From positions 1 through 39,277 of IMG/VR virus record IMGVR_UViG_3300009173_001692: DNA of 39,277 bases, one strand, 5' to 3'. Shown piece after piece: positions 1 through 6,046 of the stretch. Every line of letters begins with the position of its first letter. Position 1 is the first letter of the stretch. The notes beneath the pieces were generated by a model, which did not search any database, was not told the origin of the DNA, and saw only the letters and a list, made by a program, of their open reading frames with translations. This stretch comes from a virus. The translations under genes were made by a program, and so were the position numbers.

Positions 1-500
1 AACATCATATTCTGTTCTTTGAATTCTCTCATATCACCAAGGAATGATGGTTGGTCTTTAAAGTAGACACCTTGAATATCTCCGAAGGTGTTTATTTTAA
101 TACCCAACTTTCTATACCCAGCTTGTTTGGCTACAAACTTATCACAATAATGTTCTTCATTCAAATATAGAAAAGTATCTTCATCATATAATTTTAATGT
201 TTCTACTATAGCTTCCGGTTGATTAAAGGCTATTCGGTCAACAACCCTATCACCCTTCTCTATTGTAGCAATAGGTATATCATATGCTGAATACATATTG
301 ATTTTAGATTTAGCCTTGAGTACTCTACTTTGTATAGCCCATTCATAACCATATTGATATTGGGTTACATCAATTGCCGCAGCTATCTTATTCTTTTTCA
401 TCTCCAAAAACGGAGACAAACACCGCTTGTTATAACCTTTCCAAGTTTCCTCTAACTTGAGAAGTTCATCTAACTCTATTCCTTTCTGCCAATCTTTCAT
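1..500 (-). CDS. Unknown protein, 3' end cut by the window edge
   Basis: The frame opens with ATG at 500 and stays open for 166 codons to the left edge, so the C-terminus is missing. The start lies one base after the TGA of the MoaD-like gene, which indicates the same transcript. The protein starts MKDWQKGIELDEL and is mixed alpha/beta by appearance, with no signal peptide or membrane segment. The last visible part has the pattern AGYRKLGIKINTFGDIQG after a stretch YLNEEHYCDKF. The aromatic residue after Gly near a C-terminal strand resembles GNAT acyltransferases, but no clear acetyl-CoA loop is visible, so this is only a weak idea. It is the last visible member of the methyltransferase, HNH and MoaD-like accessory set. 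Function unknown. Confidence 0.75.
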   Translation of the reverse strand, partial: MKDWQKGIELDELLKLEETWKGYNKRCLSPFLEMKKNKIAAAIDVTQYQYGYEWAIQSRVLKAKSKINMYSAYDIPIATIEKGDRVVDRIAFNQPEAIVETLKLYDEDTFLYLNEEHYCDKFVAKQAGYRKLGIKINTFGDIQGVYFKDQPSFLGDMREFKEQNMM

Positions 501-501
501 A

Positions 502-753
502 TCACCCACCTTCAATAGGAGGCATAATAACTACTTCATCATCTTCAGCTATCGGTTGAAACCATGCATCAGAATACATCGTACCATTAATAGCCACATT
601 GCAATTATCCCATCCTCCATGAGTTTCCATAATTACATTGGGATAAGCACTATCTAAAGCTTTAAGTAACTGCTTGATATTAGTTGGCCCGTTTATCTCA
701 ACTTCTCTTTTGCCTGTTAAGGTCGCAAAATCGCCTGTTAATTTTACTTTCAA
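502..753 (-). CDS. MoaD/ThiS-like ubiquitin-fold protein with C-terminal Gly-Gly
   Basis: An 83-residue protein with the MoaD/ThiS beta-grasp pattern: a first strand KVKLTGDF, helix NIKQLLKALDSAYP, the segment CNVAINGTMY, and the ending EDDEVVIMPPIEGG. In that family the exposed C-terminal Gly-Gly is adenylated and turned into a thiocarboxylate or conjugated. I place the start at the TTG at 753 because it overlaps the TGA of the HNH gene in a TTGA junction and gives the normal family start. A longer frame from ATG at 804 would add 17 residues lying inside the HNH gene. It follows a DNA methyltransferase and an HNH nuclease. No E1-like adenylyltransferase or sulfurtransferase is visible in the window. 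Family assignment is fairly sure; the role is open (sulfur carrier, protein modifier, or lambda gpI-like tail-assembly role). Confidence 0.78.
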   Translation of the reverse strand: MKVKLTGDFATLTGKREVEINGPTNIKQLLKALDSAYPNVIMETHGGWDNCNVAINGTMYSDAWFQPIAEDDEVVIMPPIEGG

Positions 754-1214
754 CTCTGAAAGGCCTTTAAATCTCTCGCCAGCTGCCCAGGGAACCCAAC
801 CCAAGAGTCTATCAATTCTTTTTGCAATTGTTCATGCATCCATTTTTGAGTTGATTGATTTATCTTTCCTTCACCCCAATGAACAATTGTTTTAGAAACA
901 ATCTCCTTATATATTTTTCTTACTTCCCAAAATCTTTCGTAAGTACCAACATTGGTTCTACGAATCCAGTTATCCATTTCATCAGGATCATTTACATTAG
1001 GAGCTTCCAAATGACAATCAGGACAAAGGAGCCGGTAATTAGAAGGAGTATCTTCCCCACCTAAAGCGTCAGGTATTACATGGCACTTTTCCGTATATCT
1101 TTCATAGCCACATCTCCAACAATGTGTATCCATTTCTGAAGCATCTACACCATAATAAAGCTCACAAATATTGGTCATAGCCCATTCAACAATTTGTTTT
1201 TTAGTAACTTTCAT
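750..1214 (-). CDS. HNH endonuclease
   Basis: A 154-residue protein with a complete zinc-binding HNH module in the first half: C32-x2-C35, then C44-H45 as the first catalytic HNH element, N59 in a SNYRLLC segment, and C64-x2-C67-H68. This is the usual arrangement of small phage HNH nucleases, which cut DNA either as homing or free-standing enzymes or as packaging helpers. The start ATG overlaps the methyltransferase stop (ATGA, 1211-1214), and the stop overlaps the TTG start of the MoaD-like gene, so all three should be translated together. The pairing with a methyltransferase could suggest restriction-modification, but the phage position makes a homing or genome-processing role equally likely. 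The C-terminal half (from about residue 75) is helical and has no recognised domain. Confidence 0.85.
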   Translation of the reverse strand: MKVTKKQIVEWAMTNICELYYGVDASEMDTHCWRCGYERYTEKCHVIPDALGGEDTPSNYRLLCPDCHLEAPNVNDPDEMDNWIRRTNVGTYERFWEVRKIYKEIVSKTIVHWGEGKINQSTQKWMHEQLQKELIDSWVGFPGQLARDLKAFQS

Positions 1215-2215
1215 TTTTCAAATATAAAAATCGGTTCGTACTTAGGTGAACCTGTTTGTGATGATAGTTGTAAATACCAAGTATCAATATGTTTATAGTG
1301 AATCTGTTTTGCTATGCGGACAGTTTCTTCTTCAAAATTCTTTATGCGTCTGGTATTCGCAACATTCAATGCCAATATACCACCAGCCTTCAAACCATAA
1401 TGACACTTATCAATTGTGTGCCATAAGAATCCATCTATCCAATCTTGTACTTCTGGATATTTTTTAAATGATTGTGTTTCTTCCTCTGAATACTTTTCCC
1501 AATCAAAATAAGGTGGAGATGTAAAACATAAATCTATGCTATTCTTCTCCGGCCAAAATTCTTCGCTGCCTATTTGGTGTAATTCTATCGTTCTGTTTTT
1601 ACTTCCCCACTCATCCCTTATAACTTCTAATCCTTTAAAGGTTTCTGTACAAGGATCTGTACCAATATAATTTACATCAGCAGCAATCGAACCTAATAGT
1701 CTACCACCATACCCACAACTCATGTCCCATGTTGTGCCGGCCTTACCACCAAACAGAGGAGTTGCTTTCTCTAAAAATTTATCATAGATTGTTGCTGCAG
1801 CAGTAGGTCTAAAATTTGAAACTGCTTGTGTACCAGAATATCTACGGAGTAACGATCTCATATCTGAGGCAGTTATATTATGATGTTCTTTCTGATCCCA
1901 GAAAGTTCCAGTCAAAAGTTTTTTAATACCAAGTTTAAAATGCTTCTCATCATTCCAAATTTCTACAGGAGTTTTCATTGTACCACACTTGATACCCCAA
2001 TGATGTGGCATATAACTCCATGCCAGAGCCAACCCATGAGGACTAGCTCCTATAGCTTTATTTTTTGGCTTGAGTAATGTTGACCTACCAAATTTAAGTA
2101 GTTTTGTAAACTCTTTCTTTCGCCAATTATAATCAGTAGGATAATGTGGAAAGCCTTTTTCTTTCCAATCATCATACACATCATCTATTAACTTATCTGT
2201 TATTTGAATTGGCAT
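1211..2215 (-). CDS. DNA methyltransferase (SAM-dependent, SPPY motif)
   Basis: An amino-methyltransferase of 334 residues. The SAM-binding motif I is DMSCGYGGR at about residues 164-172, followed by the acidic strand end YIGTDP. The catalytic motif IV is TSPPY at about 232-236; SPPY is typical of N4-cytosine and some N6-adenine enzymes. The order motif I before motif IV suggests the alpha/gamma type. I chose ATG at 2215, 16 bases inside the end of gp44. A GTG at 2239 in the same frame would add eight residues and overlap gp44 more. The 150 N-terminal residues are probably the target-recognition part. The gene stands where T4 relatives carry gp62, regA and gp43, so it belongs to an accessory insertion. 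Probable roles are protection from host restriction or marking of phage DNA; base specificity cannot be read. Confidence 0.87.
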   Translation of the reverse strand: MPIQITDKLIDDVYDDWKEKGFPHYPTDYNWRKKEFTKLLKFGRSTLLKPKNKAIGASPHGLALAWSYMPHHWGIKCGTMKTPVEIWNDEKHFKLGIKKLLTGTFWDQKEHHNITASDMRSLLRRYSGTQAVSNFRPTAAATIYDKFLEKATPLFGGKAGTTWDMSCGYGGRLLGSIAADVNYIGTDPCTETFKGLEVIRDEWGSKNRTIELHQIGSEEFWPEKNSIDLCFTSPPYFDWEKYSEEETQSFKKYPEVQDWIDGFLWHTIDKCHYGLKAGGILALNVANTRRIKNFEEETVRIAKQIHYKHIDTWYLQLSSQTGSPKYEPIFIFEK

Positions 2216-3138
2216 TCTGTCATTATCTCGGTCAAGCACGCCAACAAATTTACTTCAGGATCCGCCACAAATGCAGAATAGTATTGATACTTACCTAACA
2301 CTAATACGGCTGCAGGAATACTTGAAGGCTCCATAAACTCATATAATTTTTCATATATTTTTCTGAATACTTTAACTGGATCATTATCTATATTATCAAC
2401 AACCCATTTACGAACCTTACTGAACTCTTTATTTTTTAAATGCGTCATCAACTCTTTCATGTTGACTTCAGCAATATTTACTAGAACACCAGAATCAATT
2501 GTACCACTAACACTGTATCTCTGTAACTCATTCAACACTCTCCGCCAATCAGGAAAATGTTTCATAATCAATTCAGCTACTACTGGTTCTTCAAAGCCTA
2601 TGCCTTCTGATTTTAAAATATCTTCCACTCTTGTCATAAACTGAGAAGCAAGAATAGCTTTGTTCCCATTAATCTTAAACTCTATTACAGCACAACGAGA
2701 ATGTAATGGCTCTATAATTCTATTCTTAAAATTACAGGTAAAAATAAACCGGCAGTTTTTATGGAATTCTTCTATGAACCCACGCAATGCCGGTTGTGTT
2801 GATTGTGGATTTAAATAATCAGCTTCATCAAGAATGACTACCTTTCTACCACCCTGTAATGATACAGTTGATGCAAATGTTTTAATTTTGTTTCTTAATA
2901 CATCTATACCAGATTCTTCTGAACCATTAATCAGAATATAATCTGCATGAAGTTCCTCACACACGGCTCTCGCCACTGTAGTTTTTCCAACACCTGAACC
3001 ACCAGCCAAAAGGAGATTGGGTATCTCCTTTTGTCCAATAAATTCTAAAAATGTATTTTTGATTGATTCAGGAAGAATACAATCAGTGATTTTTCTTGGG
3101 CGGTATTTCTCCACCCACAGGAATGTTTCCCTCGTCAT
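2200..3138 (-). CDS. 44: Sliding clamp loader large subunit gp44
   Basis: A 312-residue AAA+ ATPase of the RFC/gp44 family that opens the gp45 ring and loads it at primer junctions. The N-terminus has the family signature FLWVEKYRPRKI. Walker A is GGSGVGKTT near residues 46-54, Walker B is VVILDEADYL near 100-109, and the SRC motif with the arginine finger is at about 147-149. The C-terminal collar domain follows. Its length is close to that of T4 gp44 (319). It overlaps the small zinc protein upstream by 56 bases and the methyltransferase downstream. The partner gp62 (clamp-loader small subunit), which follows gp44 directly in T4, is not seen here or elsewhere in the window. Confident identification. 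Confidence 0.95.
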   Translation of the reverse strand: MTRETFLWVEKYRPRKITDCILPESIKNTFLEFIGQKEIPNLLLAGGSGVGKTTVARAVCEELHADYILINGSEESGIDVLRNKIKTFASTVSLQGGRKVVILDEADYLNPQSTQPALRGFIEEFHKNCRFIFTCNFKNRIIEPLHSRCAVIEFKINGNKAILASQFMTRVEDILKSEGIGFEEPVVAELIMKHFPDWRRVLNELQRYSVSGTIDSGVLVNIAEVNMKELMTHLKNKEFSKVRKWVVDNIDNDPVKVFRKIYEKLYEFMEPSSIPAAVLVLGKYQYYSAFVADPEVNLLACLTEIMTECQFK

Positions 3139-3268
3139 AATATTGTTTTACTCCACACCAAGGACAAAACCATTTACGATTTTCTACCCCATAAAAATTT
3201 TCCATAGCAATACTCCACCACCCATGACATTCATCACAACTAAAGTGATAGAGGATTTCTATGCTCAT
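3083..3268 (-). CDS. Small zinc-ribbon protein
   Basis: A 61-residue protein with two cysteine pairs, C11-x2-C14 and C35-x2-C38, spaced as in zinc ribbons, and many aromatic residues. Its start overlaps the 43-codon ORF upstream and its end overlaps the start of gp44 by 56 bases, a large overlap but within the range seen in compact phage operons. An exact late-promoter octamer (TATAAATA, 3278-3285) ends ten bases before the ATG, and a GGAAGG sequence sits very close to it. The function is unknown; a nucleic-acid-binding helper of the replication operon is a guess. The zinc-ribbon geometry makes it unlikely that this is merely a shadow frame. Confidence 0.65.
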   Translation of the reverse strand: MSIEILYHFSCDECHGWWSIAMENFYGVENRKWFCPWCGVKQYYDEGNIPVGGEIPPKKNH

Positions 3269-3371
3269 AACCTTCCATATTTATATACTCAACTTCTAAT
3301 TCAAGCTTTTCTATAATATCTTCTATAGAAATGCCTAATTTAAGCAACGCACCAATCAAATCTATAGTCAT
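3240..3371 (-). CDS. Hypothetical 43-residue protein
   Basis: A short frame starting MTIDLIGALLKLGISIEDI and rich in Ile, Leu and Glu, probably one amphipathic helix. Its ATG lies only three bases after the TAA of gp45 and its end overlaps the zinc-ribbon start by 29 bases, so it fills the only gap in the gp45-gp44 operon and could be translated by coupling. No Shine-Dalgarno sequence is seen beyond the end of gp45. It is not recognised, and it is not gp62 (too short). The main support is the packing and the absence of any other frame there. Confidence 0.45.
   Translation of the reverse strand: MTIDLIGALLKLGISIEDIIEKLELEVEYINMEGYEHRNPLSL
3278..3285 (-). promoter_or_regulatory. Possible late promoter TATAAATA inside the 43-codon ORF
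   Basis: An exact match to the T4 late octamer on the minus strand, inside coding sequence, with predicted +1 about 4 bases before the zinc-ribbon ATG. It could allow late expression of the zinc protein, gp44 and the downstream genes. Chance in AT-rich DNA is possible. Confidence 0.35.
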
Positions 3372-3374
3372 AAA

Positions 3375-4043
3375 TTAATCACTGGGTTGTTCTAAAGCAA
3401 TCCAATAAACAACTTTTTTATTAACAGCTTTCCAACAAGAAACTAGCGCTTCTGTTGAAACTGTTACAGAATAATCATCTGGCATAATTTTTAAATTTTC
3501 AATTTTAAAATCAAATTGAAATGCACCTTCAGTACTTCCAGTATTATCAAAACTCTCTTGAAACATATTAGATGTACTATTCTTTTTATCAGTAACTGTC
3601 ATTGTAACACCCTGTGATGTTCCTGTAAAAATAATATCAGGCAATTGCATTACCGCAGACGCCTTTTGAACCTTTGTCATAGAAGCTTTTGTTACTGCAA
3701 ACTCTACATCGGTTTCAGGTTCATTAAAATTATCTGGCGGCGTTACTAAAATAGACGGATCTGAATAAAAATATGAAATCTTTGTTGACCCACCATTAAC
3801 TGTTAAATAACTGTCATGATTAAATTCTAATTCTGGATCTTGTGCTAATGTCAACACCCCCAAAAACTCCGACAGATCATATATACCAAATTCTCTTGGC
3901 ATTATTTCATTAACATTAACTTCTGCTAAAATATTTTTCATTGTTGACATGGTGCGAAGCTGACTTCCTTTCTTCACCAAAAGATTTTGATTAATGTTTG
4001 AAAAATTCTTCAATACATCAATCGTTTCATTACTTAACTTCAT
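3375..4043 (-). CDS. 45: Sliding clamp gp45 (DNA polymerase processivity factor)
   Basis: A 222-residue protein (T4 gp45: 228) that forms the trimeric ring tethering the DNA polymerase to DNA; in T4 it also activates late transcription by moving along DNA and contacting gp55 and gp33. The family start MKLSNETIDVLKNFSNIN and the segment REFGIYDLSEFLGVLTL are recognisable. I chose ATG at 4043 because a GGAG motif lies about seven bases before it; the upstream ATG at 4061 would add six residues that fit neither the family nor the ribosome-binding site. It overlaps the end of the DUF3310 gene by 14 bases. With gp55 in the same window, both clamp and sigma of the T4-style late system are present. 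Confident. Confidence 0.94.
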   Translation of the reverse strand: MKLSNETIDVLKNFSNINQNLLVKKGSQLRTMSTMKNILAEVNVNEIMPREFGIYDLSEFLGVLTLAQDPELEFNHDSYLTVNGGSTKISYFYSDPSILVTPPDNFNEPETDVEFAVTKASMTKVQKASAVMQLPDIIFTGTSQGVTMTVTDKKNSTSNMFQESFDNTGSTEGAFQFDFKIENLKIMPDDYSVTVSTEALVSCWKAVNKKVVYWIALEQPSD

Positions 4044-4332
4044 TTTCACTCTCCGTATCATTTATATGTAACATGATTATTCCATAATGTAAAATTTTCA
4101 TAAGGTCGGCACGATTCTTACCACCCTTACGTCCATATCGTTGGGCATACTTTAAAATATTGCCCATGCAAAAGCCTTCACCATGGCCACATTCTTCTAT
4201 GAATTCCATAGCCTGATGTTTATTTTTTGAGTAATGGCTTGCATATGTTGCTTCAATGTATTCCCGCAACTCCGGTAAAGTTTTATCTTCACTAAACCTA
4301 TAAGGTGGGTCTGGGATTTTTACGACTTTCAT
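4030..4332 (-). CDS. DUF3310 protein
   Basis: A 100-residue protein. From about residue 32 it matches the DUF3310 pattern seen in many phages: HYSKNKHQAMEFIEECG, then GFCMGNILKYAQRYGRKGG and a helix with NRADLMKILHYG. The biochemical role of the family is not established; it is often called nucleotide-kinase-like on weak grounds. It is the first gene of the early replication operon. No ribosome-binding site precedes the ATG; the predicted transcription start of the consensus promoter just upstream falls on the A of the ATG, so the mRNA may be leaderless here. Confidence 0.85.
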   Translation of the reverse strand: MKVVKIPDPPYRFSEDKTLPELREYIEATYASHYSKNKHQAMEFIEECGHGEGFCMGNILKYAQRYGRKGGKNRADLMKILHYGIIMLHINDTESENEVK

Positions 4333-4338
4333 AATATA

Positions 4339-4367
4339 ATTATCTCACAATTCTAATCAAATGTCAA
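4339..4367 (-). promoter_or_regulatory. Early sigma-70 promoter of the replication operon
   Basis: On the minus strand TTGACA (4362-4367), a 17-base spacer and GATAAT (4339-4344). The -35 and spacer are ideal, and the -10 has one mismatch to TATAAT. Predicted +1 is at about 4332, the first base of the DUF3310 ATG. It lies directly after the Hsp20 terminator. Confidence 0.85.
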
Positions 4368-4375
4368 GAGTAAAT

Positions 4376-4396
4376 GGGGCGGCATTGCACCGCCCC
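4376..4396 (-). terminator. Hairpin terminator after Hsp20
   Basis: A perfect 7-bp G+C-rich stem (ggggcgg / ccgcccc) with a 7-base loop, beginning 12 bases after the Hsp20 stop. The downstream T tract is poor (ATTTACTCTT), so termination may be partial. It separates Hsp20 from the replication operon promoter. Confidence 0.72.
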
Positions 4397-4408
4397 ACAT
4401 CAAGATTA

Positions 4409-4861
4409 TTAACTAATCTTCAATAGTCGAGGCTTCTTCTCCTCGGGAACAACACGCTCAAGTTCTACTAAGAGCATTCCATTTTTCATCTTAGCGTCGC
4501 TTACTACGATGTCATCTGCCAATGTCCACTTACGAGTAAACTGGCGATATGAAATGCCTCGATGCAAAAGTTCACCACCATCTTCGTCCTTCTTTTCTTT
4601 TGTACGAACTGTCAGAACACCTTCAGCAACTTCAACTTCAAGATCATCTTTGCTGAGACCAGCAAGGGCGATTTCAATAACGAAATTATAATCTCCATCC
4701 CTACGAATATTGTAAGGTGGGAAACCAGTTTGAGGTTGGTTCTGGTGATTTGCATAGTCTTGCAACCTGTCAAAAACTCGGTCGAATCCTACTGCATATG
4801 GGGTGAATAAATTTCGATCAAAATGATCGAATACGTTTGCTAATGCTGTGCTTGTAACCAT
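4409..4861 (-). CDS. Small heat-shock protein Hsp20 (alpha-crystallin family)
   Basis: A 150-residue ATP-independent holdase chaperone. The alpha-crystallin domain covers about residues 48-140: start YNIRRDGDYNFVIEIALAGL, the segment DDLEVEVAEGVLTVRTKEK, and the conserved end KNGMLLVELERVVPE; the tail ends KPRLLKIS, close to the I-x-I tail motif. The N-terminal arm (1-47) is aromatic-rich as usual. Hsp20 genes are common in marine T4-like phages and are thought to help folding of virion or host proteins. The gene stands alone with its own terminator, an AGGAGG ribosome-binding site with good spacing, overlapping early and late promoters, and a leader with a ROSE-type motif. It is therefore probably expressed through the whole infection and may be heat-tuned. 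Confidence 0.94.
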   Translation of the reverse strand: MVTSTALANVFDHFDRNLFTPYAVGFDRVFDRLQDYANHQNQPQTGFPPYNIRRDGDYNFVIEIALAGLSKDDLEVEVAEGVLTVRTKEKKDEDGGELLHRGISYRQFTRKWTLADDIVVSDAKMKNGMLLVELERVVPEEKKPRLLKIS

Positions 4862-4866
4862 TTTTT

Positions 4867-4888
4867 GGTCCTCCTATTAAGCAAGGTT
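4867..4888 (-). promoter_or_regulatory. Putative ROSE-like RNA thermometer hairpin over the Hsp20 ribosome-binding site
   Basis: In the leader RNA the segment CCUUGCU is followed by a 4-base UAAU loop and the Shine-Dalgarno AGGAGG. Pairing gives U-A, C-G, an opposed G/G, U-A, U-G and C-G. ROSE thermosensors of bacterial small heat-shock genes are defined by a UYGCU sequence facing an AGGA Shine-Dalgarno with an unusual G in the middle, which is what is seen here. The rest of the roughly 60-base leader was not folded. Confidence 0.5.
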
Positions 4889-4925
4889 TATATATGAAAA
4901 ATTCCGTAGACATTTCTCACATTTC

Positions 4926-4933
4926 TATTTATA
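4926..4933 (-). promoter_or_regulatory. Late promoter TATAAATA of Hsp20
   Basis: Exact T4-type late octamer on the minus strand, directly abutting the -10 hexamer of the early promoter. It should give a leader of about 59 bases. Confidence 0.6.
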
Positions 4934-4962
4934 ATAATAACATAGATTTAACACTTTGTCAA
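4934..4962 (-). promoter_or_regulatory. Early sigma-70 promoter of Hsp20
   Basis: TTGACA (4957-4962), 17-base spacer, TATTAT (4934-4939) on the minus strand, preceded by GC as in the other early promoters (CTTGACA). Predicted +1 is near 4927. Confidence 0.85.
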
Positions 4963-4971
4963 GCACTTTTT

Positions 4972-5079
4972 TTACGTAGCTGTTGGTGATGTATAGTGCC
5001 AATCAAACATAGGATCTAGAAATAAATTCTCTAGTTTCTTATATACTTCTTCATCAAAAAAATCTTGAATAACTTGCAT
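4972..5079 (-). pseudogene. 35-codon remnant of a 2OG-Fe(II) oxygenase-like gene
   Basis: A short frame starting MQVIQDFFDEEVYKKLENLF and ending in TAA ten bases before the Hsp20 -35 box. Its start resembles the start of the dioxygenase-like gene at 5414-6046 (MQVLDNFFDENVCKTLEEKL): the first 20 positions have roughly half identical residues and the same pattern, followed by a similar F/W segment. All catalytic parts are missing. It is best read as the N-terminal leftover of a duplicated or exchanged copy that was cut when the Hsp20 cassette arrived, though a functional micro-protein cannot be excluded. Its ATG overlaps the stop of the membrane protein gene (TAATG). Confidence 0.55.
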
Positions 5080-5417
5080 TAGAACCACCACCAAAGTATC
5101 ACTAAAACAAATACCCAAAATGACCAAGTTCTAACTGTATTTGATAGTATAGAAGCATACTTTAATCTAGTCATTTTTCCAGCTTCTAAGTTTAAAACAC
5201 ACGCCCTGATTAATTCATTACGAACAATAGGTGGTAATGTTGGTTCCTTATCACACCAATCCTCAAAGGGCATCATAACTTCTTCTAATTGTTTTGATGA
5301 AAAAACTTCTTTATATGCGGTGTGATATACCTTTCTTGGACTCCATTTCTCACAATATGATAATAGCCCAACTAAATCTAGGTCTGATAACGAATGAAAA
5401 TTTGGTACATAACTCAT
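5079..5417 (-). CDS. Hypothetical protein with C-terminal membrane anchor
   Basis: A 112-residue protein, not recognised. The first 90 residues are soluble and mostly helical (for example DLDLVGLLSYCEKWSPRKV). The last 17 residues, TWSFWVFVLVILWWWF, are hydrophobic and preceded by basic residues (KMTRLKY...R), which suggests a tail-anchored protein in the inner membrane with its N-terminus in the cytoplasm. The gene overlaps the upstream dioxygenase-like gene by four bases (ATGA). A role in lysis or superinfection control is possible for such an architecture, but nothing here proves it. Confidence 0.7.
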   Translation of the reverse strand: MSYVPNFHSLSDLDLVGLLSYCEKWSPRKVYHTAYKEVFSSKQLEEVMMPFEDWCDKEPTLPPIVRNELIRACVLNLEAGKMTRLKYASILSNTVRTWSFWVFVLVILWWWF

Positions 5418-6046
5418 AATTTTGCCTTAAAGTTGTAATTTACTACTAATCTAGCATTAACATCTGTTTGTGTTATTCCATAATGTTCTGATGATCCATT
5501 GAATATTATTAATCTATTAGACTTCTGCTCAACTCTTTCACCATTAATAACTGTAGCTCCATTGTTGGCATTAACATGCAATACTGCCGTTGTATACGAG
5601 TAACCTTCATATGTGTAAATAGGATAATCAGTATGCCCACAATGTATCATAGGCTCATTCTGTACTGTATCTAAATTTGCTTTTATTCTTAACAACGAAT
5701 GTTTATCAAAACTAAAATATTCCATTATAGGCATTATTGTTGGTTCTATAATATCAAAACAAGTTGAAACCATATAATCTCTTTCTTCTTCATTAGACTC
5801 TTTTGCCATTTGATTATGTAAGTCATCAACCTCTTGAAAAAAATTATGTATAAACATAAAATCATCCTTAGGAATTTCTGAAGGCCATCGTTGACCAGCT
5901 GGCTCTGGGCCGAACATCTGTGTAGGCCATTGCATTGGTGTTGGTATTGATTGTGATAAAAATCCCCATGGAAAAGTATGAACTAATAACTTCTCCTCTA
6001 AAGTCTTACACACATTTTCATCAAAAAAATTATCTAGAACTTGCAT
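5414..6046 (-). CDS. Putative 2OG-Fe(II) dioxygenase
   Basis: A 210-residue protein with the double-stranded beta-helix signature in its C-terminal half: H138-x-D140 (in HCGHTDYP), a distal H188 (SSEHYG) and R199 in RLVVNYNF, the usual Fe(II) ligands and the 2-oxoglutarate-binding Arg. The N-terminal half is helical. Such enzymes are abundant in marine phages; substrates are mostly unknown. The start overlaps the deformylase gene by 17 bases. A truncated relative lies at 4972-5079, and two other dioxygenases of different subfamilies are in the same cluster. Confidence 0.72.
   Translation of the reverse strand: MQVLDNFFDENVCKTLEEKLLVHTFPWGFLSQSIPTPMQWPTQMFGPEPAGQRWPSEIPKDDFMFIHNFFQEVDDLHNQMAKESNEEERDYMVSTCFDIIEPTIMPIMEYFSFDKHSLLRIKANLDTVQNEPMIHCGHTDYPIYTYEGYSYTTAVLHVNANNGATVINGERVEQKSNRLIIFNGSSEHYGITQTDVNARLVVNYNFKAKL

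Noticed and set aside
674-895. Plus-strand frame opposite the MoaD-like and HNH genes
   Set aside because: Both minus-strand genes are recognisable families; this frame is a shadow.
750-2239. Methyltransferase plus HNH as a classical restriction-modification pair
   Set aside because: A small HNH protein overlapping a methyltransferase in a phage early operon is not enough evidence for a cognate restriction enzyme.
3841-3870. TTGACA inside gp45 as an internal promoter
   Set aside because: No -10-like sequence at 15-19 bases and no gene start nearby.
5014-5036. CTAGA...TCTAG interrupted palindrome as an operator
   Set aside because: It lies inside the short dioxygenase remnant, is only five bases per arm and is not repeated elsewhere.
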